The position numbers were made by a program, and so were the translations under genes. The notes beneath the pieces were generated by a model. That model did no database searches and was not told where the DNA came from. It was given only the letters and a program-made list of their open reading frames with translations. A stretch of 64,000 nt of DNA, taken from Helopsaltes ochotensis. Its lineage: Eukaryota > Chordata > Aves > Passeriformes > Locustellidae. Position 1 is the stretch's first letter. Every line of letters begins with the position of its first letter. The stretch covers positions 446,807 through 510,806 of the forward strand of contig VXBM01000540.1 of assembly GCA_013400155.1 (NCBI GenBank), in the 5' to 3' direction. Of the stretch, positions 12,471 to 24,705 are shown piece by piece.

Positions 12471-13500
12471 AGGGATTTTAGGCTCTGCATTTGGGGATAT
12501 TCCAGATAGAGAAAACATCGTGAGTCCTCAGCTGAGGGCTGTGGGCTTGTGCTGACCTCAGATTTTTGAGCTCACAGAGCCACGCACACCTTCTCTCCAG
12601 TTTGTCTTTTTCTTTTTTAAAAATCTTTTTCTTTTCTAAGAAAAAAATTAGAAATAAAATCCATTATTTTAAAGCACAGTTATTATTTTCAGTATGGAGT
12701 CAGAGAGCAGAACTCTTCCTTGGTCCTCTCACCTTTGAAGAAATGATTGTCACCTTACCTGAACAAAAACTGTTTCTTCATTCTTCGAGTGGCAGAGACT
12801 GTGACAGTGATTTAAGGTCTTCAGTGTTGATTTCATGCAAGAAAATATTTTTCACAGTATGACTTTAAAGTAGACTTTTTTCCCCCAATTACTCTACATG
12901 TTGGCAGCAAATTAGCTTTGAGGGAATATTGTGCACATCATAGCTCTCTGTTGATGTATTGGGGAGTCGTTTTTGGATCTTTTAGCTCAGTCAGACCAAT
13001 GACTGACGTTGTTCATGTCTTCTCTTTCTGTGGATTTGAAAGACTTCCTTTTGACAGGGAGGGTGAGATGGAAAAAAAGCAGCCAAAGTACAAGAAATGA
13101 TTGGCAAAGTGATGATATCATCGAGTGTTCAAAGACTCTGCAAATTGAAGCTTATTAAGCTGACATTTTGTCTTCTATTCAGCACTAATTGGAATCATGC
13201 CTGGGTGCATGATGTGGAAGGTACTTAATACCTGAGTGTTTATCATGACAAAATGACAGGAATCGATGTCAGGGATGCTGTAGATTTCTGTTTAATGGAG
13301 AAAACAATATATTTCAAACTGCAATTACATATCTCAGAGTCATTTGTATTCGTGTGTCTGAAAGTCCTCCTAAAATACCACAAATAAGAAAACTTTACTT
13401 TTGACCCCTGAAATATTGGCCTGATCGTGAATGTTCCATTTTCATGTTTTAGAGCTGTTCTTCAGAGTTCATAAAATCATCACTAAGGTAGTTTAAGGGG

Positions 13501-13528
13501 AAAAAAAAAAAAAAGGCAAAAAAAAGGG
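13501..13528 (+). repeat. Poly(A)-rich tract
   Basis: A run of 14 A, then GGC and eight A, in a G/A-only context. The sequence 5' of it shows no retrogene or SINE body, so it is treated as a simple repeat and not as an insertion tail. Confidence 0.7.
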
Positions 13529-14050
13529 ACAAAACCCTCTGACACAGTGTTTTCACTTGAAGCAGATCTGAAAATCCCACGAAGAGTGAACTCCGTCTTC
13601 CACATGGGTGATAACAATTCTTCTAAAGTTGTCTCTGACAGCTTGAGTTCTTTTGTCGACTCTGCTTTCTGCTGTATTGGCATCTGTAAAATGAATTTAG
13701 AAAAGAGAAACAGCAGAGAAAGTGATTTTTGGAAAGGCAGCTGCTGCCAACACAGAGTACACTGGAAAATTTGAAGGAAGCTGCCTGTTCTCTTGCTGTA
13801 TTTGGAATCCTTAGGGATTTTGGGGTTGGAGGGCACCTGTCTCCTGGCTGGGGTAGCAACAGGACCAGTGTGTTACTCTACATCTTCATCTTGGACCTTA
13901 CGAAATTCAGATCTTCAATTAAACCTCTATATTAATATAAAATTAATATTTATTCAGCTGTAGATGAAAACAATAAGCTGGCAGATGACCTTGTTACCTG
14001 AATTGCTGTTTTTAAGGGAGTAGGGGGTTGGTAATTGCAGAGTAATATGT

Positions 14051-14112
14051 TTTTAAAAAACCCAAGCAAAACAGAAACAAGCAAAAAACCCACAAACAAA
14101 CAAAAGGAAAAA
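14051..14112 (+). repeat. A-rich AAAC-type low-complexity tract
   Basis: A-rich stretch with irregular AAAC and AAAAC units (for example CACAAACAAACAAAAGG). It is a simple repeat in intron A-B with no associated element body. Confidence 0.7.
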
Positions 14113-15018
14113 TGCCACCCCAAACACAAATCAATGGAGTGTGGATGCTCACAGGAATTACTGGTCATTAAGTGACTGATCCAGCTGCCTGTGCGTCCCT
14201 GTGAACTCCAGTAGTCCTGTAACTAATGAGATGTTGACAAGCGGTAGTTTAGGGGCTGCTGGTAATTATTTGTATTGCCGGAATCCTCTCGGGGGTCTGA
14301 GTCTATGTAGTGTTAGTGAAAACACGGAGCAACAGACAGTTCCTGTCCCTGGGAGCTGATACCGTAATTGTGCTTGGGGGATGCTGCAAGTGGGGGCAGC
14401 AGAAGGTTGGGGACCTGAGATAAACAAGGTTTATCAGTTGGTTTTCTCTGCGTTGGCATGGTTGGAGCAGGGAAGCAGAAGACACAGCACGTGAGCTGCC
14501 CTCTTTGAGTGCCTCTAATAATATCAAAAAATGCCCTTCCACGATTTGTCCGTGGCTCTAAGAGACAGCTGAAGCGTGCTGGCCCCTTGCCATGTCGGCA
14601 GTGGCTGCTGCTATCAAAGGTTCCTGTGTCACTGCAGGGAAAAGGAAAAGTGTTTGACTGAGGTGGGAGATGAGCACGTGAAGAACATTTTTGTCCGTTC
14701 AAAGTTTGGGAACCCCTGGGATGATTCCCGTGCTTACAAACACGCTGGTTGTTCAACCTGCTCTAGTTTAATGATAACTAACTGCAAGCCATCTGAAGCT
14801 CTGTATTGCATGAATTTCCTCATGGGAAAGCAAATTTAAAGGATAATTTAGTTATTTACTGTTCCTTTTATCTGTTGGCTGCTGTTGTCGGGGAGCGCAG
14901 GGGGAGTGGAGGGAACAGGATTCAAGCTGTCAATATACCATTGGTGATATTAGACAGAAAATATTAATTTTTTCCTGCTAAAATCAGTTTGGGAGTGGGG
15001 GAGAGAGGGAGTGTGTTT

Positions 15019-15056
15019 GTATATATATATGTGTGTGTCTGAGTGTGTGTATATGT
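15019..15056 (+). repeat. TA/TG dinucleotide microsatellite
   Basis: Alternating TATATATATA, then GTGTGTGT, an interruption TCTGA, and GTGTGTGTATATG. A compound interrupted microsatellite, likely length-polymorphic. Confidence 0.85.
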
Positions 15057-17686
15057 ATTATTGCCCTCTAATGGATAGAGTCTGAATGGCTCAGCTTTGT
15101 CTGCTTAGATGGGGCTTGTAGCAAAACATTATTTTCAGGATGTCTAATATTTCCCATTTGAGAAGAATTTTATGATGTTTATTCAGAATTCTGAGGCATC
15201 TTTTGTGAGTAACGTTCCTTTAGTTTGTGGAATTAATTTGGAATTCTGTAGAAAGTCCCACAGCTTAGAGAAATGCCTTTTCTTTGTTCTCTGAAGGTTT
15301 ATTGCAGCTCAGCAGTAACTGCTTGAAATTCAACGTTTTATTCCGCTATTTTTTACCACAGTGCCAAAATAATAACTGGATTGTGAACAGATTTCTGTAC
15401 AGCGATGACATCAAGGGCCTTTTGGATGTGCAGATCTCGCTCCTTTGCTTTCTTCCATCCCAGAGCATGTCCCTGTCCCAACAGCCCTGCTGGGCACCCC
15501 GGGTATCCAGGACCTGCCCCGCTCCTGAGATGGGGATGGAAGGGGGAGCAAGCTCTTCCCTGGTTGATGCTCAGGGCTGCCCCACCCCGTCCTGCTGAGC
15601 CGCTTCCTGCCTGCTCCCACGTGTTGTTTGTTTTCTAGGAAAAGTGGCAAAAGTGTGTAATGTAACATTAACGTGGACTGAGGATTCAAATCTACATGAG
15701 AGTCAGGATAAGGTTAAGTGGTCTAATGATGTAGGTTAGGGTTTGTTTTGCTTTTTAAATGAAACTGCCTTTGAAGGTAGCTGTGGGATGACTCAAGGAG
15801 GAAGGCTGCAGGTTGGTTGGGAATGGGATTACAATTGTCTGTACTGGGAGTTGTCCAGTTCTCCCTATTCTTTATAGTGAAACCCTGACTCCACCATGTT
15901 TCTTCCTAGCAGGGCTGTTTCCATTCAATAGATACATAGGGGGGAATTCCATTTCAGAGTTATGTTTTTTTCTCTCTGCAGCCATATCCTTTTCCTTTTT
16001 CAAGCTTTGCGGTGCTTGCTTTTGCAGCAGGAGAGCTGTGCAGTGTTTGGGACATGCAGCAGAACACCCCTGGCTCACGGCTGCCTTCACCTCCCGCTGC
16101 AGATGCCCGGAGCAGTGAGTGTCCAGAGCCACCTCCCTCCCCTCCAGGAGTTCCTCAGGGGGGTGTTCCACAGAGATTCCTGATGGATATGGATTGCAGC
16201 CAGCCACATATTCCTACTTAGGAAATGCTGTCAATATTCAGGGCAGAGCAGCAGCCCATTTCACAGAGCTCTGCTACAGCACCTCCAATCTCTGCCCGCT
16301 TTTAGCTGAGCCCATCACATTTCTATTTATGATCCAATTACAAGCTGAATGTAGGCTGGAGGAGCAGAAGGAGCAGCACATTAATCAAATTCCCTTGTAA
16401 TGACTGTGTTCTCATGTGGGTGATGCTCTGAGGTGTGATACAAGGTAGGGCACACGGTGCTGGCTTTTCCTGTCCCTGCCCAGGGCTGGGCTGTCCCTGG
16501 GCTGTACCTGCTCAGCTTGGCAGGCATCCACAAAAGGCTGTTGTAGTCATGGGAGAGCTTTTTCCTGGCAGCAAAAGAAATTGTCCCCGTGTTTCAGGCT
16601 ACTGCATTTTCCATTTGTGGGGAAAATAGAAAAAATTTGCATGTGTTAAGAGAGAGATGAAGGATGTTGCAGGAGCATCTTCTCAGCCCGAGACGGGGAT
16701 TTTATCTGCATTTCTAAATATTGGTGTTTTTTCTTCTGAGCATGATGTCTCCTAGCAATATGCTTTTTCCCTTGGAAAAGTTATTTTCCACTTACAATGC
16801 ATTGGCAGCCATTGTTTGTATTGTTCAGGATCAACCCTAGGATTTTTCTAAAATTCTGTTATTTTGATTTCATGACTCTTTTCATCAGTGAATTATGAAA
16901 GTTCTGATTGTTTAAGGCACGAGAAGGGCACAATGCATTACTGGGTCACGTGCTCACTTAATGCATGCACATTGTGGTGGCAGTAGTAATAGCTCCATTA
17001 AAGAACAAAAGGTAGCAACACATAGAAGCTCTGGATCTGGCCAATCCCCTCAAATTACCATAAATATTTGAGCAATCTGAATAGTTTTGGACTCTGTAGT
17101 AAAGCTTTCCTGTTTTTATCTGGCACTGAAGGAATGTGGAATAAAGTATTCATTTAACAAAGTATAAAAATATGTGTGCTATGCAGTTATAATCATGTGT
17201 CATTAATCAGAAAATACTGCAGAAACTCTGACAAATTAAAAACACAAGGATGTGTCTGCAAGGGCTTTTTCAGTCATTAAAAAGCTGCTTCACCTCTCAG
17301 GCAAACTATTTAATGGCAACTCCTTGCTCAGTGTACTGACATCTTCAAAGGCTCTGACATCTGTCGGCCTTTGAACTACCATTAAAAAATATTATCCCAT
17401 TTCCATTCTTTTATGCCCATTTTTTTAATTATAGTCCTTCTTTCAAGTTGGGAACATGGTTGGTTTAAATGATGCTGTCCTTTCGTTTTCAGCCACCCAG
17501 CTGCGGTTTGAATAAATTGATGTAGAATCAAAGGCGGGACTTTAAAGGGAAAAGGTTTGATGGACTTGGACTCCGAACCAGATGAGGTTTTATGATGAAA
17601 AGGGTTTAATCCCAGCACAGGCATCGCTTCTATCAGTCGAGCAGTACAAAGCGATTCATATATATAGGTTCACGAGAAATGATCTA

Positions 17687-17707
17687 TTTTTTTTTTTTTT
17701 TTTTTTT
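17687..17707 (+). repeat. Poly(T) run
   Basis: Twenty-one consecutive T followed by AAACAGCACAG. The CAG that follows makes it resemble a 3' splice site, but no exon follows and I treat it as a homopolymer. Confidence 0.8.
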
Positions 17708-18669
17708 AAACAGCACAGATCTCTTCAGGACTTGCAAATGTGGCATTAGCTAATATTCAGAGAGCTGATTTCCTTTCATCCACCAGAAGCTTATGATTAT
17801 AGTACAGTTCTCGAATTGGAAATGAGAGCTGCAACACAGATTTAAAGCTCTGCTGTCTGATTTGTATTCAATATACATGTCACTGCGGGACAAGCCGGTC
17901 TAGGCCGAGCTGGTTCAATGAAGGGAAAAACAGCTTCAGCATCAGAAATTCTGGGGGGGGGTGAGTGGGAAAGGTACCAATTAATTCTCACCTGCTCTAC
18001 CTGAGTATTGTGTGGGATACTTAGTGGATTACTCTCATTGCTGGAGCTGTGCAAACAAACCCTTGTGATAAGGTTTCTTTGGCATCTCTGGCATCAGAGG
18101 CTTGGAGGGAATACACAGGATTAATCAGTAATGGCTCTTAAAGCAGCCATTTATATGGAAGGCAATGTTTGTTTTTCTGGGCCTGAGTTTCAAGGAGCTT
18201 TAGCAGAGACAGCCCTGCTATTCCTTTATAGCCATAGCCTTCATTAATGTGGTAATTAGGCCTGTGTGTGGGGAAAGCCAAAATCTCTGTCTCACAAGTG
18301 CACCAGAAGCCATTTGTCAAAACTAGCACCTCAAGGTGTCCAAGAAACAATCTCTCTACGAGTTCCCCGATCTTCCTGTTAGTAAAAACGTGCTGCAAAG
18401 CCATGATTTCTTATTTATTTTCACAGAGTAAGATTGTGTCCTTCAAAACAGCGATGCTTTCCAGAGAAGGAAAGCAGCAGGTTTCAAAAGTCTGCAAATT
18501 CTTTCCCCTTAGAAGGCTGATCTACAGAAAGGAGCCAGCTCCATTTGGTGCTCTGCCTCCAGTCAAGAGTTTCTCCTTCAAACCCTTCCCACAGCTGTTC
18601 CCTGCCAGAATATTCAGTGGAGTATTCATTTAGGAGTGGTACACTTTTCCTGATTTCTCAGGGAAATTT

Positions 18670-18756
18670 TGAGGTTGTGTTTTGGGGTTGTTTGGGGTTT
18701 TTTTGTTTCGTTTTGGTTTTTTGGGGGGTTTTTTTGGGTTTTTTTTTTTTTTTTGA
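18670..18756 (+). repeat. T/G low-complexity tract with G runs
   Basis: Almost only T and G with a single C. G runs occur at 18684-18687, 18694-18697, 18723-18728 and 18736-18738, separated by T-rich loops, one of them 25 bases long. It is a simple-sequence tract with some G-quadruplex potential on the transcribed (+) sense strand. No element body flanks it. Confidence 0.75.
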
Positions 18757-21700
18757 GACAGTAGTAAATATCAACATGGGCCTTCATAAATGGGTTATTT
18801 TATTTGACTGCTGTTTCATAGAGTCTCCATGTTTAGTATGTGTTTAGACTTTTATATTTCAACTGCGTATTAATATTTATTCAGAGTACAGTAGATCCAA
18901 AACAGTTGCATAAATAAATCTGAAGAAATTCCTGCCCCAGGATGCAGTGGCCTATTTGTCATTCAGAAAACGAAGTGGCATCAACTGAATTCAAGGACAA
19001 ACCGAGAAGGATGAAAAGGACAGAGATCAACAGAAAGGTGCAAGAGGAAGATACTGAGCCAAAAAACCCTCTCGATTTCAAGGGAAGAAATGTTAGGCAG
19101 AGTTTTCGTTTATTTTGATCAGATCGTCCTGTGGTTGATGTCATCCTTCTGAACTTTGGAGCAGGAGGCTTCCAAAAGGTCTCTGAACTCAGGAGAGCCA
19201 CTGTGGAGATGATGTGCCACGTGTGTGTGGCAATGGGTACCCTCACCTGATGCCCTCATGTTAAAGACCACCTTCTCTAGGATTTTCCTCCTCAGATGGA
19301 GATGACACATTTATGTGTCTTATGTCAGGATTGTAGACGAAGACTACTAGAATGTGCTTCTTCCAGTGAGAAATTGATTTTAAAAGGAGAAAGCCAAAAG
19401 TTGGACCTGTGTGTGTAATTCTTCATCTTATTTGTGTAAGAAGCTAATGTGAGGATGAGAATTTACCACAACTGACTGACTGGAATACTGCAGCTGTTGT
19501 TGCTGTCATCGAGAAATGAGGGATCTGTACAGTCAGAGGCTGGTTATTTCTTTCAAATCTGAACCTGTGAGTGATACAACTTTTATTTCTGGAGCTGCTG
19601 GATTTCAGGATTCCTGCCCACACATATTGCCAGTCATGAGGCTGAGAACAAGGACTTCACGTTCGGTTCAAGACTGTCACCTTCCCTGTAGCAGTGGGAC
19701 ATCCGAAATGAGAGAGGTTCCTTGGCATCCTTGAGCAGAGCAGGGTAGGGCAGGTGGTGCACTGAAATCCTCTGATGCTGGCCCAGAGAATGACAGCATT
19801 GGGGTCCTTAGTTGGCTTCCTGTGACTGTGGTGGAGTTTTGAAAACTTTCTCTTTTTCCCCTGGGTGAGGGCAGAGCTTGGGCAGAGGTGTGAGCTGTGA
19901 GTGTTCCTCAGGTGCTGTTGAGATGGTCCTGGCTGAGGTCTGAGCAAGAATTGCTGTCCAAAGTGAGCTTTTCTACAGGGATGGGCTTCAGAAACTAAAG
20001 GTGGCAGATAGTGCATGGACAGCTGATTACTGAGGCTTTTTAGCTGCGTCCTGTCTTTGGTTTGTCCTGTCAGGTTTTGTGTCCGATGCCATTTCCAGTC
20101 ATCATAAAACTTTTATGGCGTGTGTGACGGAAAACTTGGGAACATTCAAAAGTTGTGTGTTTTGAGCAACAAATGCATCCAAAATAAAAGTGTGTGATGC
20201 ATTTCTAGGTGGTTCTTTTTTAAGGCATGGGGTTGTTCTGGTTTTTTTACTTACAGTGAAATCTTCTCTATAGTTGACAGGTAAAGACATTCTCATAGAC
20301 AATGCAGTGTGTTCCTTTTCTGAGGACAAATTGGGAATTATAATACGTTTAATTTTGCTGCCTCATTGAGATGAATGTCTGTAGTAATCCTTAAACCTGC
20401 AATACATCATGTCTGCATTTAAATCAGCATTACACATTGTTCTGGAAATGTTAATGCTTTTAAATATATAATATGTGGAAAATTGAAATGCAAATGTTTT
20501 TTAAAAGCTTTGACTTCGGGGATGTTGGACACAAAGTGCTCTGAGATTGACAAGTAGTTCTTCCCAGGCCACTGCAGAGATCTTTAGGCTCTGTTTCTGG
20601 ATTCCATTGCAGGAAATTCCTATCCTTCCTTAAATATCAGTAGCTTTTCCTCACTTTCAGAGCAAGCTTTACTCCGATGTTATTTCAGAACTGAACATAT
20701 CTTTAACGTTCATCTGAGGTGAATATTTTCCTTTCAAATTCTGAAATGCAGAAATTAAAACGCTTCATAAAGGAGAACAGGGAAGATGTTTGGTGTCATT
20801 TGCATCGATCATCATTTAGGGATGGATTGTTGTGCATCGTACAATGCAGAAAACCTGGTGTTAACATGTAGATTTTCATTTATTTTTTTAGCCACTCTGC
20901 CTTCTATTTATATTTCGCTCTCACAAGTCATTATAGGGGATCACTGCATTAAACAGGTATTTATGGCTGATTTATTTTCTTATCTCCATCATATTTGATT
21001 TCCATGAATGCAGTTATGTAGATTGTTATGTGCCCATTTGAATGTCTCCATTAAAATTCTGGGTAGAAAGACAGAAGGAAATTAGACCTTTTTCTGGCAG
21101 GTCCCTTAGCAGTTTTCTCCGAATCATTTTGTTTGTACAAGGAAGAATACAAAGGTAAACATTCCTTTCATCAGATAAAAGGAGAGGAGAAAGAAGGCGG
21201 AATTTTAAATTTTTTGTCTCGCTAATCTCTGTCTCAAAGCAAATACAGTAAATCAGGGAAGGAGAAACTGCTCTGCATCAGTCTCCAAGGCAAGGGGGCC
21301 AAGTCTGTTACAGGTCTTAGAACGGTGTCATGGAAAAATGTATTTACATTTATCTCAATTTCAACTCGGTGAGTAATCCTTTGGCTCACCAGTTCTCTGC
21401 ATTGTTTTGTTACACGTGTAAGCTCAAGGTTCTTCCCTTGGACTAAAACTCATTTTGTTGGGAAGGCAGTGACAATAACCAACCTAGATGAAGTTCTGCT
21501 TTCTAGCTGCCGTTAACTAAATTGGAATCAAATGTACTTATGTAAATTAAGAAATGGAAATAAGCTCCGTTAATTTTAAGCTCTTTGTGGAGCTGTTCAA
21601 ATGGATGTCTGATTTTCTTTCTTCCCCCCTCTCGTTTTTTTTAAAGCCCAGTTTGTAGCTTAAGTGCCATTTACATTAACTGGGATTTAGGCAGCTGACT

Positions 21701-24649
21701 GGCTTCTGTAAAAGTCCACATCTACTTCAGTGCACTTCTTTTGGGGAAAAAAAAATCATCAGAATTTGTGATTTTCTTAATGCCGTGTCACAGCAGATCT
21801 CAAAAATGTGCTGCCCCTTTCTAAGATGTAAAAACCAGAGTGAGGCCAATATTTTCAGTGTAACTTTTCCCTCCTGGCTTTTTGTTACCTGTGTGTTGCT
21901 TGTTTCTTTTCAGCCTTCAGAGATACTTGGCAGAGTCAGTGAACAGTCTGGGGGTTAAATTACCTGTTAATTGTTGCCTAAGCGTGTTTATTTATAGGAA
22001 TGGCACAGGCAGACTCATTTTTCCTTAATTTTATTGGAAGTGGGGCTGAGCAGAATATAACTATTGTTCTTAGTGAGTCAACACTTCCACTGTGTTTCAG
22101 GAAATAGTTTCAGGAAATGCTAAACAGGATTAGACAAGACAGTGCAAATGCATTTCTACAAAGTAAAATCCCTTCTTGAAGGGTGATGGACTTTCCTTGG
22201 GATGATGTTCAGCGCAGGAATTGTGGTGAGGGGGGTGTTGGCCATGGTTTGGATACCAGAGGTGAGTGGAGTTTCCCTCCAGCAGCGCTGTGCAGGTTGG
22301 GTGGTGTTAAACCAGTCCCCACACCAAAGTGAGACCCTGGGAGATACAAGATAAGCAGGGTTAGTAGGAATAAACTTTTATCGGATTCATAAATGTTAGA
22401 GGCATTTTTCAGAGCACACATAGTGCTGGTATAACCCAAGTAAAGGATCTTACCAAGGAGGTTTGACCTTTAAAAGCAGCTTAATGCTGTTAAAATTAAC
22501 GAAATGAATATGTAAGTTAGCAGCTCAACACCTGCCTTTACAAATCCCAGGGGGTATTTTCAAGAGAGATGTCAGAGGTACATGTGCAAAGGTGAGAGGA
22601 GTTGAGGTTGTGTGGGGATGGAGCCAATAGACCTTTGCATAAATCCTGGAATGTGGCGATTGAGATGTGACCCTGCTGAACTGCACGTTTCACCCTTAGC
22701 TGTCACCTGCACTGCTCCTTCTGAGGGTTTTTTCACTGGGCATTTCATCTGTCTGAGCCTGAAGAGCTTCCCTTTCTCTTGTGCTGTTCAGGTGCAGATT
22801 TGGGCTGCTTTGGTTTGTGTCAGTTTTCCTCCAAGATGTAAACTTGATAATATCCAACCTGATTTATAAACTGAGGACATTTCACTTATGAATGCATTAA
22901 TGACTTCACCCCATCACTGCAATGTAGTCACATATAGGATATATAGAGAGAAATACATATAAATGAGGATGAGGATGGCTCCTTTTTTAGAAGCTCTTGA
23001 ATAGAACCAACATTCCGGAGAGAATTTTTTCCCCTCAAGAACGAGAACACTTCAGTGTGCCCAAAAGACTATATATAAGCATGCAATAAAATGCATATCT
23101 GAGTCTTGAAGCTGATATTTTAGTGTTTCCAGGAAGCCTTAGACCACTGTCCAGGACTGTTTATAATGGTGGGGGTGCTAATTTCCATGGTTTCCCCTGG
23201 AAGGGCTTGCACAGCCCCATGCTCTTGGAATGATCCGTGCTCTTAGGAACTGAGCCCAACCTGCTGGTCACTGAACTGTTGTTCATTTTCACTTCATTTC
23301 ACACCATTTCATTGATCTGCTCCTTTAAATGCCACATTTATGGGCCTGTGTGTTCTTACCCAAAAGGCATTTAAACTTGACAGTGTAATAGATTGTGCTG
23401 TGAAAGCTAAATAGCTGTTTATTACTTATCCCTGCTAATTTGTGCTCTGCCACATCATTACCCGTGTGGTAATGTGCCACTGGTTTTCTTTGCAAATGAA
23501 ATCTCATCTTTTAAAGCATTCCTAATATTGACAAATGGCTGATTTTAGGAGTCGCGAGAGAAAAAGGATAATAAATTCTTTACATATTTTAATTGAAATT
23601 GCCATGGTATGGAAAATATTTTTAATACAGTTGTTTAAATGAACATGATTGGGTTCAATACAAAGGAGTCACAAATAGCTGCCAGCTGGCTGGACTGGCC
23701 AGTTGGAATTCCTTTGGCATGGAGAAAAGCAGGTATAGTGGGACCAGTGAGTCAGACTCAGTAGCATGGTTTGTGGACAGAAGGATCCCAGAGCCATTAG
23801 GGCTGTGCCTGGCCCTTGGTTGGCAGGGTCCAGAGGGTAAAAATCATGAGAATAGTTCCTGAAAACCAGAATAAGATCAGTTAAGAGGAGGATTTGTCCC
23901 TTGCAGAAGCTGCAGTAAAAAACCTCATTAATATAAACTAATTTTGTTCTAAACACAAATCAACATTACACACATTTGAAGTTCTTACAGCTACATTTTT
24001 TTCTAAGCTTAGAGCTGCAAATATTTGTTTATTTTTCAGACTTCTTTTATGTTAAAGGCATTGGTTGTTTTTTGTGATGGTAGAGAAACTTGTATGATCT
24101 GTTCCCCAGCATTTGATAAAGCTTTGTTTACTCACAAGAAAGCTGAAGTCGTTCAGATTCCCACTTTCAGCAGATAATCCTCTCTAAGGTGTTTTACAGT
24201 AAATCTCTCACCAGCCCCTTCGTGGCTGGGACAGGACAGTTCATCCCCATTGTCTGGGGCACTGCCCCTGCTCAGGGGTGAAAAGGGTGTCATTGTCACC
24301 CCTGAATCGCTGGGTGTCCCTACTTCGTTCCTTATTTTCCTTTCACTTCTTCATCATCCAAGTGAGATTTGTTTGTATTACAGACTGCCTTGCCCTTGAC
24401 TGGACTGGTCTCCTCTCAAAAACAATCCAATGCCCAATAACAAATGTTATGGATGCCTCATCCATGGCTGTCGAGGCACAGAGAGACAAATGTCCCTTTC
24501 AGAAGGGCCCGGCTGATGTTTGCCAGCTCATTTCAGTGCTCTGCTGAGGAGGAGATGCTGAGGAGGTCTTGGCAAGCAGAGGCAGAAGCTGCTTATCTGT
24601 GGTCAAACAGGGCTGTGACTTACAGGCTGATATTTGAGGTTATTATCCT

Positions 24650-24705
24650 AGAGAGGATCTTTGGGATCATCCAGCCCAGTTCCATGCTTCTGCTCAGAGG
24701 TTCAG
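24650..24705 (-). mobile_element. Possible short CR1 3'-end remnant
   Basis: Contains GAGAGGATCTTTGGGATCAT then CCAGCCCAGTTCC and CTTCTGCTCAGAGG. This resembles the avian CR1 sequence just inside the 3' tail, read on the minus strand. The tail octamer itself is not visible and the match is short and diverged, so the call is tentative. Confidence 0.4.

Noticed and set aside
11555..12490. A 311-codon open frame on the minus strand, with a 200-codon frame overlapping it
   Set aside because: GC-rich sequence with few stops in all frames; the peptide has no recognisable domain, and its residue make-up (W, G, S, P, C rich) is what GC-rich random sequence gives. No splice or promoter structure supports it.
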